Assembly (NCBI GenBank): GCA_900313775.1
Contig: OMSP01000236.1
Coordinates: 1 to 5,104 of the forward strand
From: an uncultured Eubacteriales bacterium
GTDB lineage: Bacteria; Bacillota; Clostridia; Lachnospirales; Lachnospiraceae
Reading direction: 5' to 3'
Length of the DNA: 5,104 nt
Positions 1 to 5,104 of the stretch are shown here, one piece after another. Every line of letters begins with the position of its first letter. The first letter of the stretch is position 1. The position numbers and the translations under genes are program-made. The notes under the pieces are model-generated. The model was not told where the DNA came from. It worked only from the letters and a program-made list of their open reading frames with translations, and ran no database searches.

Positions 1-3000
1 ACAGGACTTGATATGGAGGCAGGTGGCAGCGTTGATGTGTATCATGTTTCCGATGATGCTTCCACTGTTACTTCGATGGGTGCCAGTGGCTCGGCCAATG
101 GTCAGACTTTCAGTGCGAACCATTTCTCAATATATGTGGCGGGTACTAATCCCCATGAAGAGCATGACAGTACATCTAATCGTTATGTCTTGGAATATGG
201 GACAAGCGTTGCGCTTCAGACAACTCACGGTACCACTCAAGCTTCTTACTGGAGTGTAACCAGCGGAAACAATTATGTCTCAACGAGCTACAATAATAAT
301 AACCGCAGGTATACAGTGATTAATAATAACAGCACTGACACAGATCAGGATGTAACCGTTCGTTGGCGAAGAACACGAAATGGTCAGACTATAAATGAGT
401 ACTTCTATATAACTGTAAAACCACAGCCGAAGAAGACAGTTACTTTCATGCTTCAGGATGCCGGTGCGAGCAGTTTCAGCAAAGAGAAAGATGTTACAGT
501 TAATGCCGGCAGTGATGTGCCGAGTGATCAGATTCCGGCGGAAGACGATGAGAAGCAGGGTTCTGACGGCAATTACTATACCTTCTCCGGCTGGTGTGAA
601 GATGAAGCCTGCACTCAGCCGGCAGTACTGACCAATATCACCGCTGACAAGAATGTCTATGGTAAATATACACTTTCCAAGTACACGGTGGATTTCAATC
701 TTCAGGATGCCGGTGCGAGCAGTTTTTCCGAAGTCCATGTAAGTAAGGTAGCTCCTGGCGGCGATGTGACAGATGCACCGGAAGAAGCAGATGAAAAAGA
801 GGGAACAGACGGTAACGCTTATGTCTTCTCCGGATGGTATGAGGATGAAGCTTGCACAGAAACTCCTGCTGTTTTGAGCGGCATAACTTCTCACAAGGAG
901 ATTTACGGCAAATACACACTTAAGAAATACACAGTGAAATACTTCTTACAGGATGCCGGTGAGAGCAGTTTCCCCGCCGATCCTGAAAAAACAGAAGAGG
1001 TCGAGTCCGGCAAAAATGCTACAGCACCGTCACACGATAATGAGAAAACTTATGAAGGACGGACATACTTTTTCTCGGGTTGGTGCTCGGATGAAGCTTG
1101 CGAGACTGAGGCTACTCTGACAAATATCCAGGAAGATACTGTGGTGTATGCGAAATATACCAAAGGCGTCATTGTGACTTACCACGAGGGCGATACGGAA
1201 GACCCGGTGACTCTTCCTGATAAGGATGAAGGCGCTCCGGGTTCAGAATTCACGCCAGGTAACGCTACAAGAGCCGGACATGCGTTACAGGAGTGGAACA
1301 CAAAGGCTGACGGAAGCGGAGATAAGTATTATCCGGATCATCCGGAGAGCTTCCCTGATGAAGATATGGATCTCTACGCTATTTGGACTGACAAGACGAT
1401 CAAGGTTCATTATCATAAAGTTCTTGACAGTGCAACTCCGGATGTTCCGGAAACAGTCGAGGACGTTCCGGCCAGTTCGTCGTATGCTGTGATAGATACG
1501 ATTCTGAAGGATTCAAGAGATCCTGTTCAGAAGCTTTTCAGAGGCTGGGCCACATCGGCGACTGCTCAGGATCCCGAGTATCAACCGGGGACTAAGATCA
1601 AGACCGGTACAGACGACATCGATCTTTATGCTGTATGGGGACCGTTGAGACAGGCTCAGATCATCGTCAAAGAGATCAAAGCGAAAAATGATACGGTCAC
1701 CTATGACGGGAAAGTGCATACCCTCACCGGCTTGGAAGATGTAGGAACGGATGTTATTGATAACTACAAAAAATACATTGATCGAGGTTTTGTTAAGGTA
1801 GGATATCTGGATGAAGCTCCCGGCTACATGGCAGATTGGCATAATATTTATGCTAAAGTAGATGAACTTGTGACTACAGGGGTGTCGGGAGTTGATGTGG
1901 GAACCTATCAGGCCGAGGTGTCGGCACGGTTGTATACACATAACATTGTTACTGATCAGTTCAGAGCATTAGGCACCGAAGTAGGTTATGCAGAGGGAGA
2001 AGCTTATCTTCCGGTCACAGGTGGTAAACTTACCATTGAACCTGCCAAACTGACGATCTCGACTGAATCTGACAAAAAGCTTTGGGATGACACTCCTTTG
2101 ACTGTAGGTGGTTCAGTTGAATTCGGTGAGGAAGGCACCGGGACATTTACTTACGCAGGTTCTGCAGTCAACCTTTTCTATAATGAGGAGAAGGAGGCCT
2201 ATGATACGCTGAATATCAGAACCACAGGCACTCAGACTGAAAAAGGCAAATCAGCCAATGATTATCAGGTGGTCTGGGGCACGCCGCATGGTTGGGATAA
2301 TACTGACCTTACCGCATCGACTGCCAAGCAGGACAATTATGAGATAGTTGATGGTACTATCGGAGAATTGGAAGTTTATGCGAACCAGGTCAAGTTCGAT
2401 AAGAATGCCGGTGAAGATGCTGTCGATGGCATGCCTGAGGATGCGGATGCCGGTATCGAGTATAAGATTCCGGCTGATGTACCGACCAGAGAGCTTTGTA
2501 CATTCGTCGAATGGAATACAAAGGCTGACGGCTCAGGCGATGTGTATGAACCGGAAAGCACCTACAGTTTCCCGGAGAGCGAAGAAGAACAGGAAGTGAC
2601 TTTCTATGCTCAGTGGGAAGCGACACTTATCTTTGATCCGAACGGAGGAGAATTCCAGGGATCAACTGATCCGACAGAGTTCAAGTGTATGCAAGGTGAT
2701 ACTTTCCAAGTCCCGGATGAGGTCCCGACTCGTGATGGATATGAGTTTGTTGAGTGGGAGGGAAGCAGCTATCAACCCGGAGATACATATGATGTCACAG
2801 GCGGCCACAAGTTTACTGCCAAGTGGGAAGAAAAAGAAGATCCTGATGATCCGGATAATCCTAATGATGATCCTGAAGAGGAGGATAAGCCCAGTAAAAA
2901 CAACAGTGACAAGAAGAGCAGTAACAACAGCAAGACCAATAAGACCGAGACCGATAATCAGACCGGTGACCACGGTATGGCACGCTGGCTCCTGCTGTTC

Positions 3001-3063
3001 GGTTACTCGATCATAGCGATCTGGGTGCTGCTCGGAAAGAAAAAACTCGGTAATCTTCGTTAA
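1..3063 (+). CDS. Large multi-repeat cell-surface adhesin-like protein, 5' partial (InlB-B-type repeats, MBG-like units, C-terminal anchor)
   Basis: The frame is open from base 1 to a TAA at 3061-3063 (1020 codons). The first ATG, at base 13, has no ribosome binding site before it and no signal peptide after it, so the gene almost certainly starts upstream. Residue numbers here count from base 1. Residues ~13-48 (VYHVSDD ... FSIYV) resemble the end of a beta domain common in clostridial surface proteins. Residues ~49-142 are Ser/Thr/Asn-rich and may be Ig-like. Then come three tandem repeats (144-387), two InlB-B-type repeats (390-546), two MBG-like units (553-793), two more InlB-B-type repeats (796-942), a charged linker (943-985), an NQTGD motif (986-990), a hydrophobic segment (~993-1012) and a basic tail GKKKLGNLR. 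Such proteins are usually exported stalks or adhesins. No catalytic domain is visible and the ligand is unknown. Surface location is well supported; an adhesin role is inferred from family architecture. Confidence 0.9.
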   Translation, partial: TGLDMEAGGSVDVYHVSDDASTVTSMGASGSANGQTFSANHFSIYVAGTNPHEEHDSTSNRYVLEYGTSVALQTTHGTTQASYWSVTSGNNYVSTSYNNNNRRYTVINNNSTDTDQDVTVRWRRTRNGQTINEYFYITVKPQPKKTVTFMLQDAGASSFSKEKDVTVNAGSDVPSDQIPAEDDEKQGSDGNYYTFSGWCEDEACTQPAVLTNITADKNVYGKYTLSKYTVDFNLQDAGASSFSEVHVSKVAPGGDVTDAPEEADEKEGTDGNAYVFSGWYEDEACTETPAVLSGITSHKEIYGKYTLKKYTVKYFLQDAGESSFPADPEKTEEVESGKNATAPSHDNEKTYEGRTYFFSGWCSDEACETEATLTNIQEDTVVYAKYTKGVIVTYHEGDTEDPVTLPDKDEGAPGSEFTPGNATRAGHALQEWNTKADGSGDKYYPDHPESFPDEDMDLYAIWTDKTIKVHYHKVLDSATPDVPETVEDVPASSSYAVIDTILKDSRDPVQKLFRGWATSATAQDPEYQPGTKIKTGTDDIDLYAVWGPLRQAQIIVKEIKAKNDTVTYDGKVHTLTGLEDVGTDVIDNYKKYIDRGFVKVGYLDEAPGYMADWHNIYAKVDELVTTGVSGVDVGTYQAEVSARLYTHNIVTDQFRALGTEVGYAEGEAYLPVTGGKLTIEPAKLTISTESDKKLWDDTPLTVGGSVEFGEEGTGTFTYAGSAVNLFYNEEKEAYDTLNIRTTGTQTEKGKSANDYQVVWGTPHGWDNTDLTASTAKQDNYEIVDGTIGELEVYANQVKFDKNAGEDAVDGMPEDADAGIEYKIPADVPTRELCTFVEWNTKADGSGDVYEPESTYSFPESEEEQEVTFYAQWEATLIFDPNGGEFQGSTDPTEFKCMQGDTFQVPDEVPTRDGYEFVEWEGSSYQPGDTYDVTGGHKFTAKWEEKEDPDDPDNPNDDPEEEDKPSKNNSDKKSSNNSKTNKTETDNQTGDHGMARWLLLFGYSIIAIWVLLGKKKLGNLR
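430..1161 (+). repeat. Three tandem ~82-residue repeats in the surface protein
   Basis: Repeat 1 is 430-678 (83 codons), repeat 2 is 679-924 (82 codons) and repeat 3 is 925-1161 (79 codons). Each opens with a short beta strand and LQDAG(A/E)SSF, continues through an acidic middle, and ends with FSGW(C/Y)xDEAC, a short loop, and Y(G/A)KYT. The F-x-G-W and final aromatic strand match the general Flg_new/InlB-B repeat pattern, with a long insertion in the first half. Repeats 1 and 2 share an exact 26-base block (451-476 and 700-725). Repeat 3 keeps the same protein motif with a few base changes (946-971). Confidence 0.85.
1168..1638 (+). repeat. Two InlB-B-type (Listeria-Bacteroides) repeats
   Basis: The first unit is 1168-1386 (VTYHEGD ... 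EWNTKADGSGDKY ... DLYAIW). The second is 1399-1638 (VHYHKVLD ... LFRGWATS ... IDLYAVW). The pattern of an opening beta strand, a central W followed by a polar loop, and a closing LYA(I/V)W is the signature of the InlB-B/Flg_new beta-grasp-like repeat in secreted bacterial proteins. Such repeats typically act as rod-like spacers or ligand-contact modules. Confidence 0.8.
1657..2379 (+). other. Two MBG-like beta units within the surface protein
   Basis: The first unit includes VTYDGKVHTLTG (YDGK at 1702-1713) and ends near GGKLTIEPAKLTI. The second starts around 2047 with LTISTESDKKLWDDTPLT and ends near NYEIVDGTIGELEVY. Known MBG-type modules open with a K-x-YDGTPLT-like strand and close with a strand ending in an I-x-G-x-L-x-V pattern, which fits both units. 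The second deviates from the consensus, with Trp for Tyr and Asp for Gly in the YDGT motif. The assignment is by motif only, so the domain boundaries are approximate. Confidence 0.6.
2386..2826 (+). repeat. Second pair of InlB-B-type repeats
   Basis: The first unit is 2386-2616 (VKFDKNAGED ... FVEWNTKADGSGDVY ... FYAQW). The second is 2620-2826 (LIFDPNGGEF ... YEFVEWEGSSYQPGD ... FTAKW). The last is the closest to the textbook repeat, with F-D-P-N-G-G, P-x-R-x-G-Y-x-F and a terminal KW. The residue block EWNTKADGSGD also occurs in the earlier repeat at 1291-1323 (here 2509-2541), with a shared 14-base core (1300-1313 and 2518-2531). This suggests ancestral duplication across the MBG-like region. 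Confidence 0.8.
2956..3060 (+). other. C-terminal sorting/anchor signal (NQTGD, hydrophobic helix, basic tail)
   Basis: The gene ends in a layout typical of sortase substrates: NQTGD (2956-2970), HGMAR, a ~20-residue hydrophobic stretch, then GKKKLGNLR. The motif is not LPXTG, but x-x-TGD signals are common in clostridial surface proteins. Upstream (2827-2955) is a linker with an acidic Asp/Glu/Pro half followed by a Lys/Ser/Asn half, as expected for a wall-spanning segment. The alternative is a plain C-terminal membrane anchor without sortase cleavage. Confidence 0.65.
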
Positions 3064-3090
3064 GTCAGATTCAATTCAATAAGGTATAGT

Positions 3091-3128
3091 GAAAGGCTGC
3101 GGGCGAATTGCCTGCAGCCTTTCTTATT
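3091..3128 (+). terminator. Rho-independent terminator after the surface-protein gene
   Basis: The left arm 3091-3104 pairs with the right arm 3110-3123, giving a 14-bp GC-rich stem (one G-U pair) with a five-base GAATT loop. The 3' side is TTTCTTATT, a moderate U tract. It starts 27 bases after the TAA at 3063. The opposite strand lacks a U run after the stem, so it should terminate only + strand transcription. Short outer arms CAATAAG (3077-3083) and CTTATTG (3123-3129) are also complementary and could extend the base of the hairpin. Confidence 0.85.
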
Positions 3129-3136
3129 GCTATAAT
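3108..3136 (+). promoter_or_regulatory. Candidate sigma-70/sigma-A promoter for the XRE membrane-protein gene
   Basis: A consensus -10 TATAAT (3131-3136) is preceded by TGC, making an extended -10 (TGCTATAAT, 3128-3136). A TTGCCT -35 (3108-3113, four of six consensus bases) sits exactly 17 bases upstream. Transcription would start near 3143 and give a leader of about 137 nt. The -35 lies in the loop and descending arm of the terminator, so the two elements are interlocked. Confidence 0.7.
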
Positions 3137-3148
3137 AAAAACAGCAAT
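3126..3148 (+). promoter_or_regulatory. Inverted repeat flanking the -10 box (possible operator)
   Basis: ATTGCT (3126-3131) and AGCAAT (3143-3148) are perfect 6-base inverted arms separated by 11 bases, enclosing the -10 and the expected start site. A dimeric repressor bound here would block RNA polymerase. The downstream XRE protein is the obvious candidate, but this is inference. Six-base arms can arise by chance. Confidence 0.35.
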
Positions 3149-3149
3149 T

Positions 3150-3266
3150 GCAACCGCCAGTTGCGCAGTTTTCAAGCGCAGTTGGTAGTCCGCAACCATC
3201 TGAGGGGTTAAGCTCAAAGCACAACAGAGAACTTGCGGCAGCCCGTTGGCAGCCGCCTTCAGATGG
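3150..3266 (+). promoter_or_regulatory. Highly structured 5' leader of the XRE membrane-protein gene
   Basis: Several pairings are visible. GCAAC (3150-3154) pairs with GTTGC (3160-3164). TGCGC (3162-3166) pairs with GCGCA (3176-3180). GTTGCG (3160-3165) pairs with CGCAAC (3191-3196). These three share bases, so they exclude one another. Further on, CCATCTGAGG (3196-3205) pairs with CCTTCAGATGG (3256-3266) with one bulged T. Inside that lies a strong hairpin: GCGGC (3235-3239) with GCCGC (3252-3256) and GCC (3241-3243) with GGC (3248-3250), a CGTT loop and one A-A mismatch. The last arm ends directly before the Shine-Dalgarno site. I recognise no known riboswitch class. It could be a translational control leader, a set of DNA operators, or a dispersed intergenic repeat. 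Confidence 0.45.
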
Positions 3267-3272
3267 AAGGAG
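3267..3272 (+). promoter_or_regulatory. Shine-Dalgarno site fixing the start of the XRE membrane-protein gene
   Basis: AAGGAG lies seven bases before the ATG at 3280, which is good spacing. It decides between this ATG and an in-frame ATG at 3148, which has no such site and lies in the structured leader. The preceding GG (3265-3266) belongs to the last leader stem, so the site may be partly masked when that stem forms. Confidence 0.85.
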
Positions 3273-3279
3273 ATATACT

Positions 3280-4263
3280 ATGATACTGGCAGATAAGATT
3301 ATTGAATTGAGAAAGAGGAACGGTTGGTCACAGGAAGAGCTGGCTGAGAAGCTGGATGTAAGCCGGCAGTCGATCTCCAAATGGGAAGGGGCGCAGTCCA
3401 TTCCCGATATGAACCGCATCATCAGGATGTCGGAGATCTTCGGCATCAGTACAGACTATCTGTTGAAGGATGAACTGGAGCTTCCGGCGGGGGGAGAACT
3501 CAGAGAGGATATCCCCGAGACGCGCGTGGTCTCCATGGAGGAGGCAGGCGGGTTTCTCAAGCACAACCTCGCTTCGGCAAAGCGCATCTCTCTCGGTGTG
3601 ATGATGTGCATCCTGTCACCGGTGCTGCTTATCTTGTTGGCAGTATCTGCGGAAGAGGGGCATATCACGATCACGGAGGATCGTTCGGCGGCCCTTGGTA
3701 TGATCGTGCTCTTCCTGCTGGTGGCGGGAGCGGTCGCGCTGTTTATCATTTCAGGGATCAAAGGTGCTCCTTATGAGTATTTGGAGAAAGAACTGATCGA
3801 GACGTCTTACGGTGTGGACGGCATGGTCAAGGAGCGTTGGGAGAAGTATAAGCAGTCCTTTTCAGTCATGCTGGTATTGGGCATCGTTCTCTGCGTGCTC
3901 TCAGTCATCCCGATCTTTATATCGGTCGCTGTGTATGGTGACAATGACTTCGCGTCAGGGATCGGGTCAGCCATACTGCTTGTTGTCGTCGCCATTGGCG
4001 TCTATATGATCGTGCGCGCGTGCATTATCAAAGGCGGCTATGACAGGCTGTTGCAAAGAGGAGATTATACCCGGGAGAAGAAGATTGAAAACAAACGCAA
4101 TGACACGCTGACCACGATCTACTGGGCTTCCTGCACCGCCATATATCTGGCTGTCAGCTTTATTACACAGGAGTGGCACCGCACCTGGATCATCTGGCCG
4201 GTTGCCGGCGTGTGCTACGGAATGGTAATCGCGATTGCCAACGCTGTCAGGCAGCGTGGATAG
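3280..4263 (+). CDS. XRE-family helix-turn-helix protein with six-helix membrane domain
   Basis: The product has 327 residues. Residues ~4-62 form an XRE/HTH_3 DNA-binding domain, with the helix-turn-helix at SQEELAEKLDVSRQSISKWE (17-36) and the usual ending ISTDYLL. A charged linker (64-101) leads to six hydrophobic segments at about 102-123, 137-160, 194-219, 228-251, 278-296 and 302-322. Loop charges fit the positive-inside rule: the two long loops (161-193, 252-277) are Lys/Arg-rich, while the outer loops are short, two of them acidic (SAEEGH..TED, YGDND). Both termini would be cytoplasmic, leaving the DNA-binding domain tethered to the membrane. Such fusions are widespread in Clostridia, usually with no assigned function. 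The start is set by AAGGAG seven bases upstream and by the family's N-terminus. The gene is probably cotranscribed with the secreted-protein gene 35 nt downstream. Its role is probably transcription control linked to an envelope signal; the targets are unknown. Confidence 0.9.
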   Translation: MILADKIIELRKRNGWSQEELAEKLDVSRQSISKWEGAQSIPDMNRIIRMSEIFGISTDYLLKDELELPAGGELREDIPETRVVSMEEAGGFLKHNLASAKRISLGVMMCILSPVLLILLAVSAEEGHITITEDRSAALGMIVLFLLVAGAVALFIISGIKGAPYEYLEKELIETSYGVDGMVKERWEKYKQSFSVMLVLGIVLCVLSVIPIFISVAVYGDNDFASGIGSAILLVVVAIGVYMIVRACIIKGGYDRLLQRGDYTREKKIENKRNDTLTTIYWASCTAIYLAVSFITQEWHRTWIIWPVAGVCYGMVIAIANAVRQRG

Positions 4264-4284
4264 ATACTAAAGTATATATGTAAC

Positions 4285-4290
4285 AGGAGG
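4285..4290 (+). promoter_or_regulatory. Shine-Dalgarno site of the secreted-protein gene
   Basis: A perfect AGGAGG lies eight bases before the ATG at 4299. An in-frame TAA at 4281 rules out an earlier start, and the ATG is preferred over the TTG at 4296 because of codon type and spacing. No terminator or clear promoter lies in the 35-nt gap after the XRE gene's TAG, which supports cotranscription. Confidence 0.85.
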
Positions 4291-4298
4291 ATAGATTG

Positions 4299-4382
4299 AT
4301 GTGCAAGAGACTCACAGCATGCTTAGCGACGATCCTGGCAGTAGCAATGATAATAACGGCACTGCCGCTTGCGGTATGGGCC
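4299..4382 (+). other. Sec signal peptide of the secreted protein
   Basis: The 28 residues start MCKRLTACLA, continue through a hydrophobic core (TILAVAMIITALPLAV) and end in AVWA, an A-x-A-like signal peptidase I site. The next residues (DTEGDRQTT) are polar and acidic, as expected for the mature N-terminus. Confidence 0.85.
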
Positions 4383-5104
4383 GACACAGAAGGAGACAGG
4401 CAGACTACTCCTTCACCGACTGTGCAAGAAGGCGATCCGAAGGACGCTGAAGATCCCGCGGAACCCGGAGATACGAAGGGAGCTGAAGATCCCGTGGAAC
4501 CCGGAGACACCAAGGGACCTGAAGATCCTGAAGAATCCGAAGAGCCTGGCGATCCTGTCATTGCGGATCCCTATATGCAGGTGAGTTTCCTTGACTTGCT
4601 TGAGGGTAAAAAAGTCAGCCTTTCAGAGGATATGGCGACCACGAAACCTAAAGATAATGACGGCAGCGGTCTGTTATTTGCAGGACCGATCAGCGAATTC
4701 AACACGGGAAGAGTGACCATCACTGAACCTTTTGTGTTTGATGCAGATCACAATCCGGTCGGCCGGATCAGTCTGGATGCTTTAGCAGACAGAAATATCT
4801 TCGCAACTGTGAAGATCTATCTGGATGATGCCGAGAAACCGATCGCTGAGTTTGAAATAGACAGCAGGTCAAAGAAAGACGGCTGGAACACCGATGGCTG
4901 TTACACACAGGACGTGTATAACAAGATTCGGTCAGGAGAACACACGGTCTCCATCGGATTTGAAGTCTCCGGCAAGAGCGGAGTTCAGCAGGCAAGCATT
5001 TTGCTGCGCAGCATTGAGTTTGCCGAAAACCCCGGTATTCCCGTTATGTATTTTAATATCGATGAAGAACAGGGCTCGATCGAAGCTATGAACAGTGATG
5101 AGGA
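4299..5104 (+). CDS. Secreted protein with acidic Pro-rich linker and carbohydrate-binding-like beta domain, 3' partial
   Basis: The frame is open from ATG 4299 to the window end (268 full codons), so the C-terminus is missing. Residues 1-28 are a clear Sec signal peptide: Lys/Arg start, hydrophobic core, and probable cleavage after AVWA before DTEG. Residues 48-86 are a tandem repeat rich in Glu, Asp, Pro and Gly, probably a flexible spacer. Residues ~93-242 (from YMQVSFLDLL to LLRSIEFAEN) look like a beta-sandwich. The order of elements, with LDDAEKPIAEFEID, GWNTDG, a RSGEHTVSIGFEV strand and a closing SIEF strand, recalls CBM6/CBM35-type galactose-binding-like modules. A second region begins at PVMYFNIDEEQGSIEAMNSDE and is cut off. 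I do not recognise a catalytic domain. Secretion is well supported; carbohydrate binding is a guess from fold pattern. Confidence 0.85.
   Translation, partial: MCKRLTACLATILAVAMIITALPLAVWADTEGDRQTTPSPTVQEGDPKDAEDPAEPGDTKGAEDPVEPGDTKGPEDPEESEEPGDPVIADPYMQVSFLDLLEGKKVSLSEDMATTKPKDNDGSGLLFAGPISEFNTGRVTITEPFVFDADHNPVGRISLDALADRNIFATVKIYLDDAEKPIAEFEIDSRSKKDGWNTDGCYTQDVYNKIRSGEHTVSIGFEVSGKSGVQQASILLRSIEFAENPGIPVMYFNIDEEQGSIEAMNSDE
4440..4556 (+). repeat. 36-base tandem repeat coding an acidic Pro-rich linker
   Basis: Unit 1 (4440-4475) codes KDAEDPAEPGDT, unit 2 (4476-4511) codes KGAEDPVEPGDT, and unit 3 (4512-4556) codes KGPEDPEESEEPGDP with a three-residue insertion. The units stay in frame and differ at few bases. 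This length-variable spacer lies between the signal peptide and the folded domain. On the opposite strand it gives a Gly/Ser/Pro-rich shadow frame. Confidence 0.85.

Noticed and set aside
280..894. Minus-strand 204-residue frame within the surface-protein gene
   Set aside because: It has no ribosome binding site or recognisable domain and lies opposite a repeat-rich gene with clear protein-level conservation between its repeats.
3150..3266. T-box, c-di-GMP or cobalamin riboswitch
   Set aside because: I looked for the conserved cores (for example the T-box antiterminator sequence) and did not find them, nor is there a second terminator in the leader.
3148..3279. In-frame upstream extension of the XRE gene to an ATG at 3148
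   Set aside because: No Shine-Dalgarno site precedes that ATG, the added residues resemble no XRE N-terminus, and the ATG at 3280 has AAGGAG at ideal spacing with a typical family start.
3267..3282. Ribosome binding region resembling the phage T7 gene 10 leader used in expression vectors
   Set aside because: The similarity is limited to AAGGAGATATAC. The surrounding sequence is ordinary chromosomal DNA with a native gene, so chance is the simpler explanation.
3060..3446. Minus-strand frame of 128 residues
   Set aside because: It runs antisense through the terminator, promoter and HTH domain, has no recognisable domain, and is best explained as a shadow.
4299..4382. Lipoprotein signal (LTAC at residues 5-8)
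   Set aside because: The Cys lies before the hydrophobic core instead of after it, and a good signal peptidase I site (AVWA) follows the core.
4247..4561. Minus-strand Gly/Ser/Pro-rich frame that looks collagen-like
   Set aside because: It is the reverse complement of the tandem GAA-GAT-CCC linker of the secreted-protein gene, so the pattern is a by-product of that repeat.

Overview
The window looks like a Gram-positive, low- to mid-GC anaerobe of the class Clostridia; a Lachnospiraceae-type gut or rumen bacterium is my best guess. This is inferred from the genes, not from a database match. The clues are a large wall- or membrane-anchored surface protein built from InlB-B-type (Listeria-Bacteroides) repeats and MBG-like folds, an XRE regulator of the 'VSRQSISKWE' type fused to a multi-pass membrane domain, strong AGGAGG ribosome binding sites, and a secreted protein with an acidic Pro/Glu/Asp linker. 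No rRNA, tRNA, CRISPR array, insertion sequence or phage gene is visible.

Layout, all on the + strand. (1) Bases 1-3063 hold the 3' part of a surface adhesin-like gene that enters from upstream. It has an N-terminal beta-rich stretch, three closely related ~82-residue repeats, two InlB-B-type repeats, two MBG-like units, two more InlB-B-type repeats, a charged linker and a C-terminal sorting/anchor signal. (2) Bases 3064-3279 are an unusually structured intergenic region. It carries a strong intrinsic terminator, an extended -10 promoter whose -35 lies inside the terminator stem, and a ~137-nt leader with several mutually exclusive hairpins ending at a Shine-Dalgarno site. (3) Bases 3280-4263 encode a 327-residue protein with an N-terminal XRE DNA-binding domain and six predicted membrane helices. 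(4) After a 35-nt gap without a terminator, bases 4299-5104 begin a secreted protein with a signal peptide, an acidic Pro-rich tandem repeat and a carbohydrate-binding-module-like beta domain. It runs off the window's end.

How they may work together (inference): the adhesin is transcriptionally separated from the next two genes by the terminator. The membrane-tethered XRE protein and the secreted protein look like one transcription unit, so the regulator-membrane protein may control, or respond to, its own secreted neighbour and perhaps the surface adhesin. The most unusual material is the structured leader and the pairing of a six-helix membrane XRE protein with a secreted partner. Neither can be called a new system from sequence alone.
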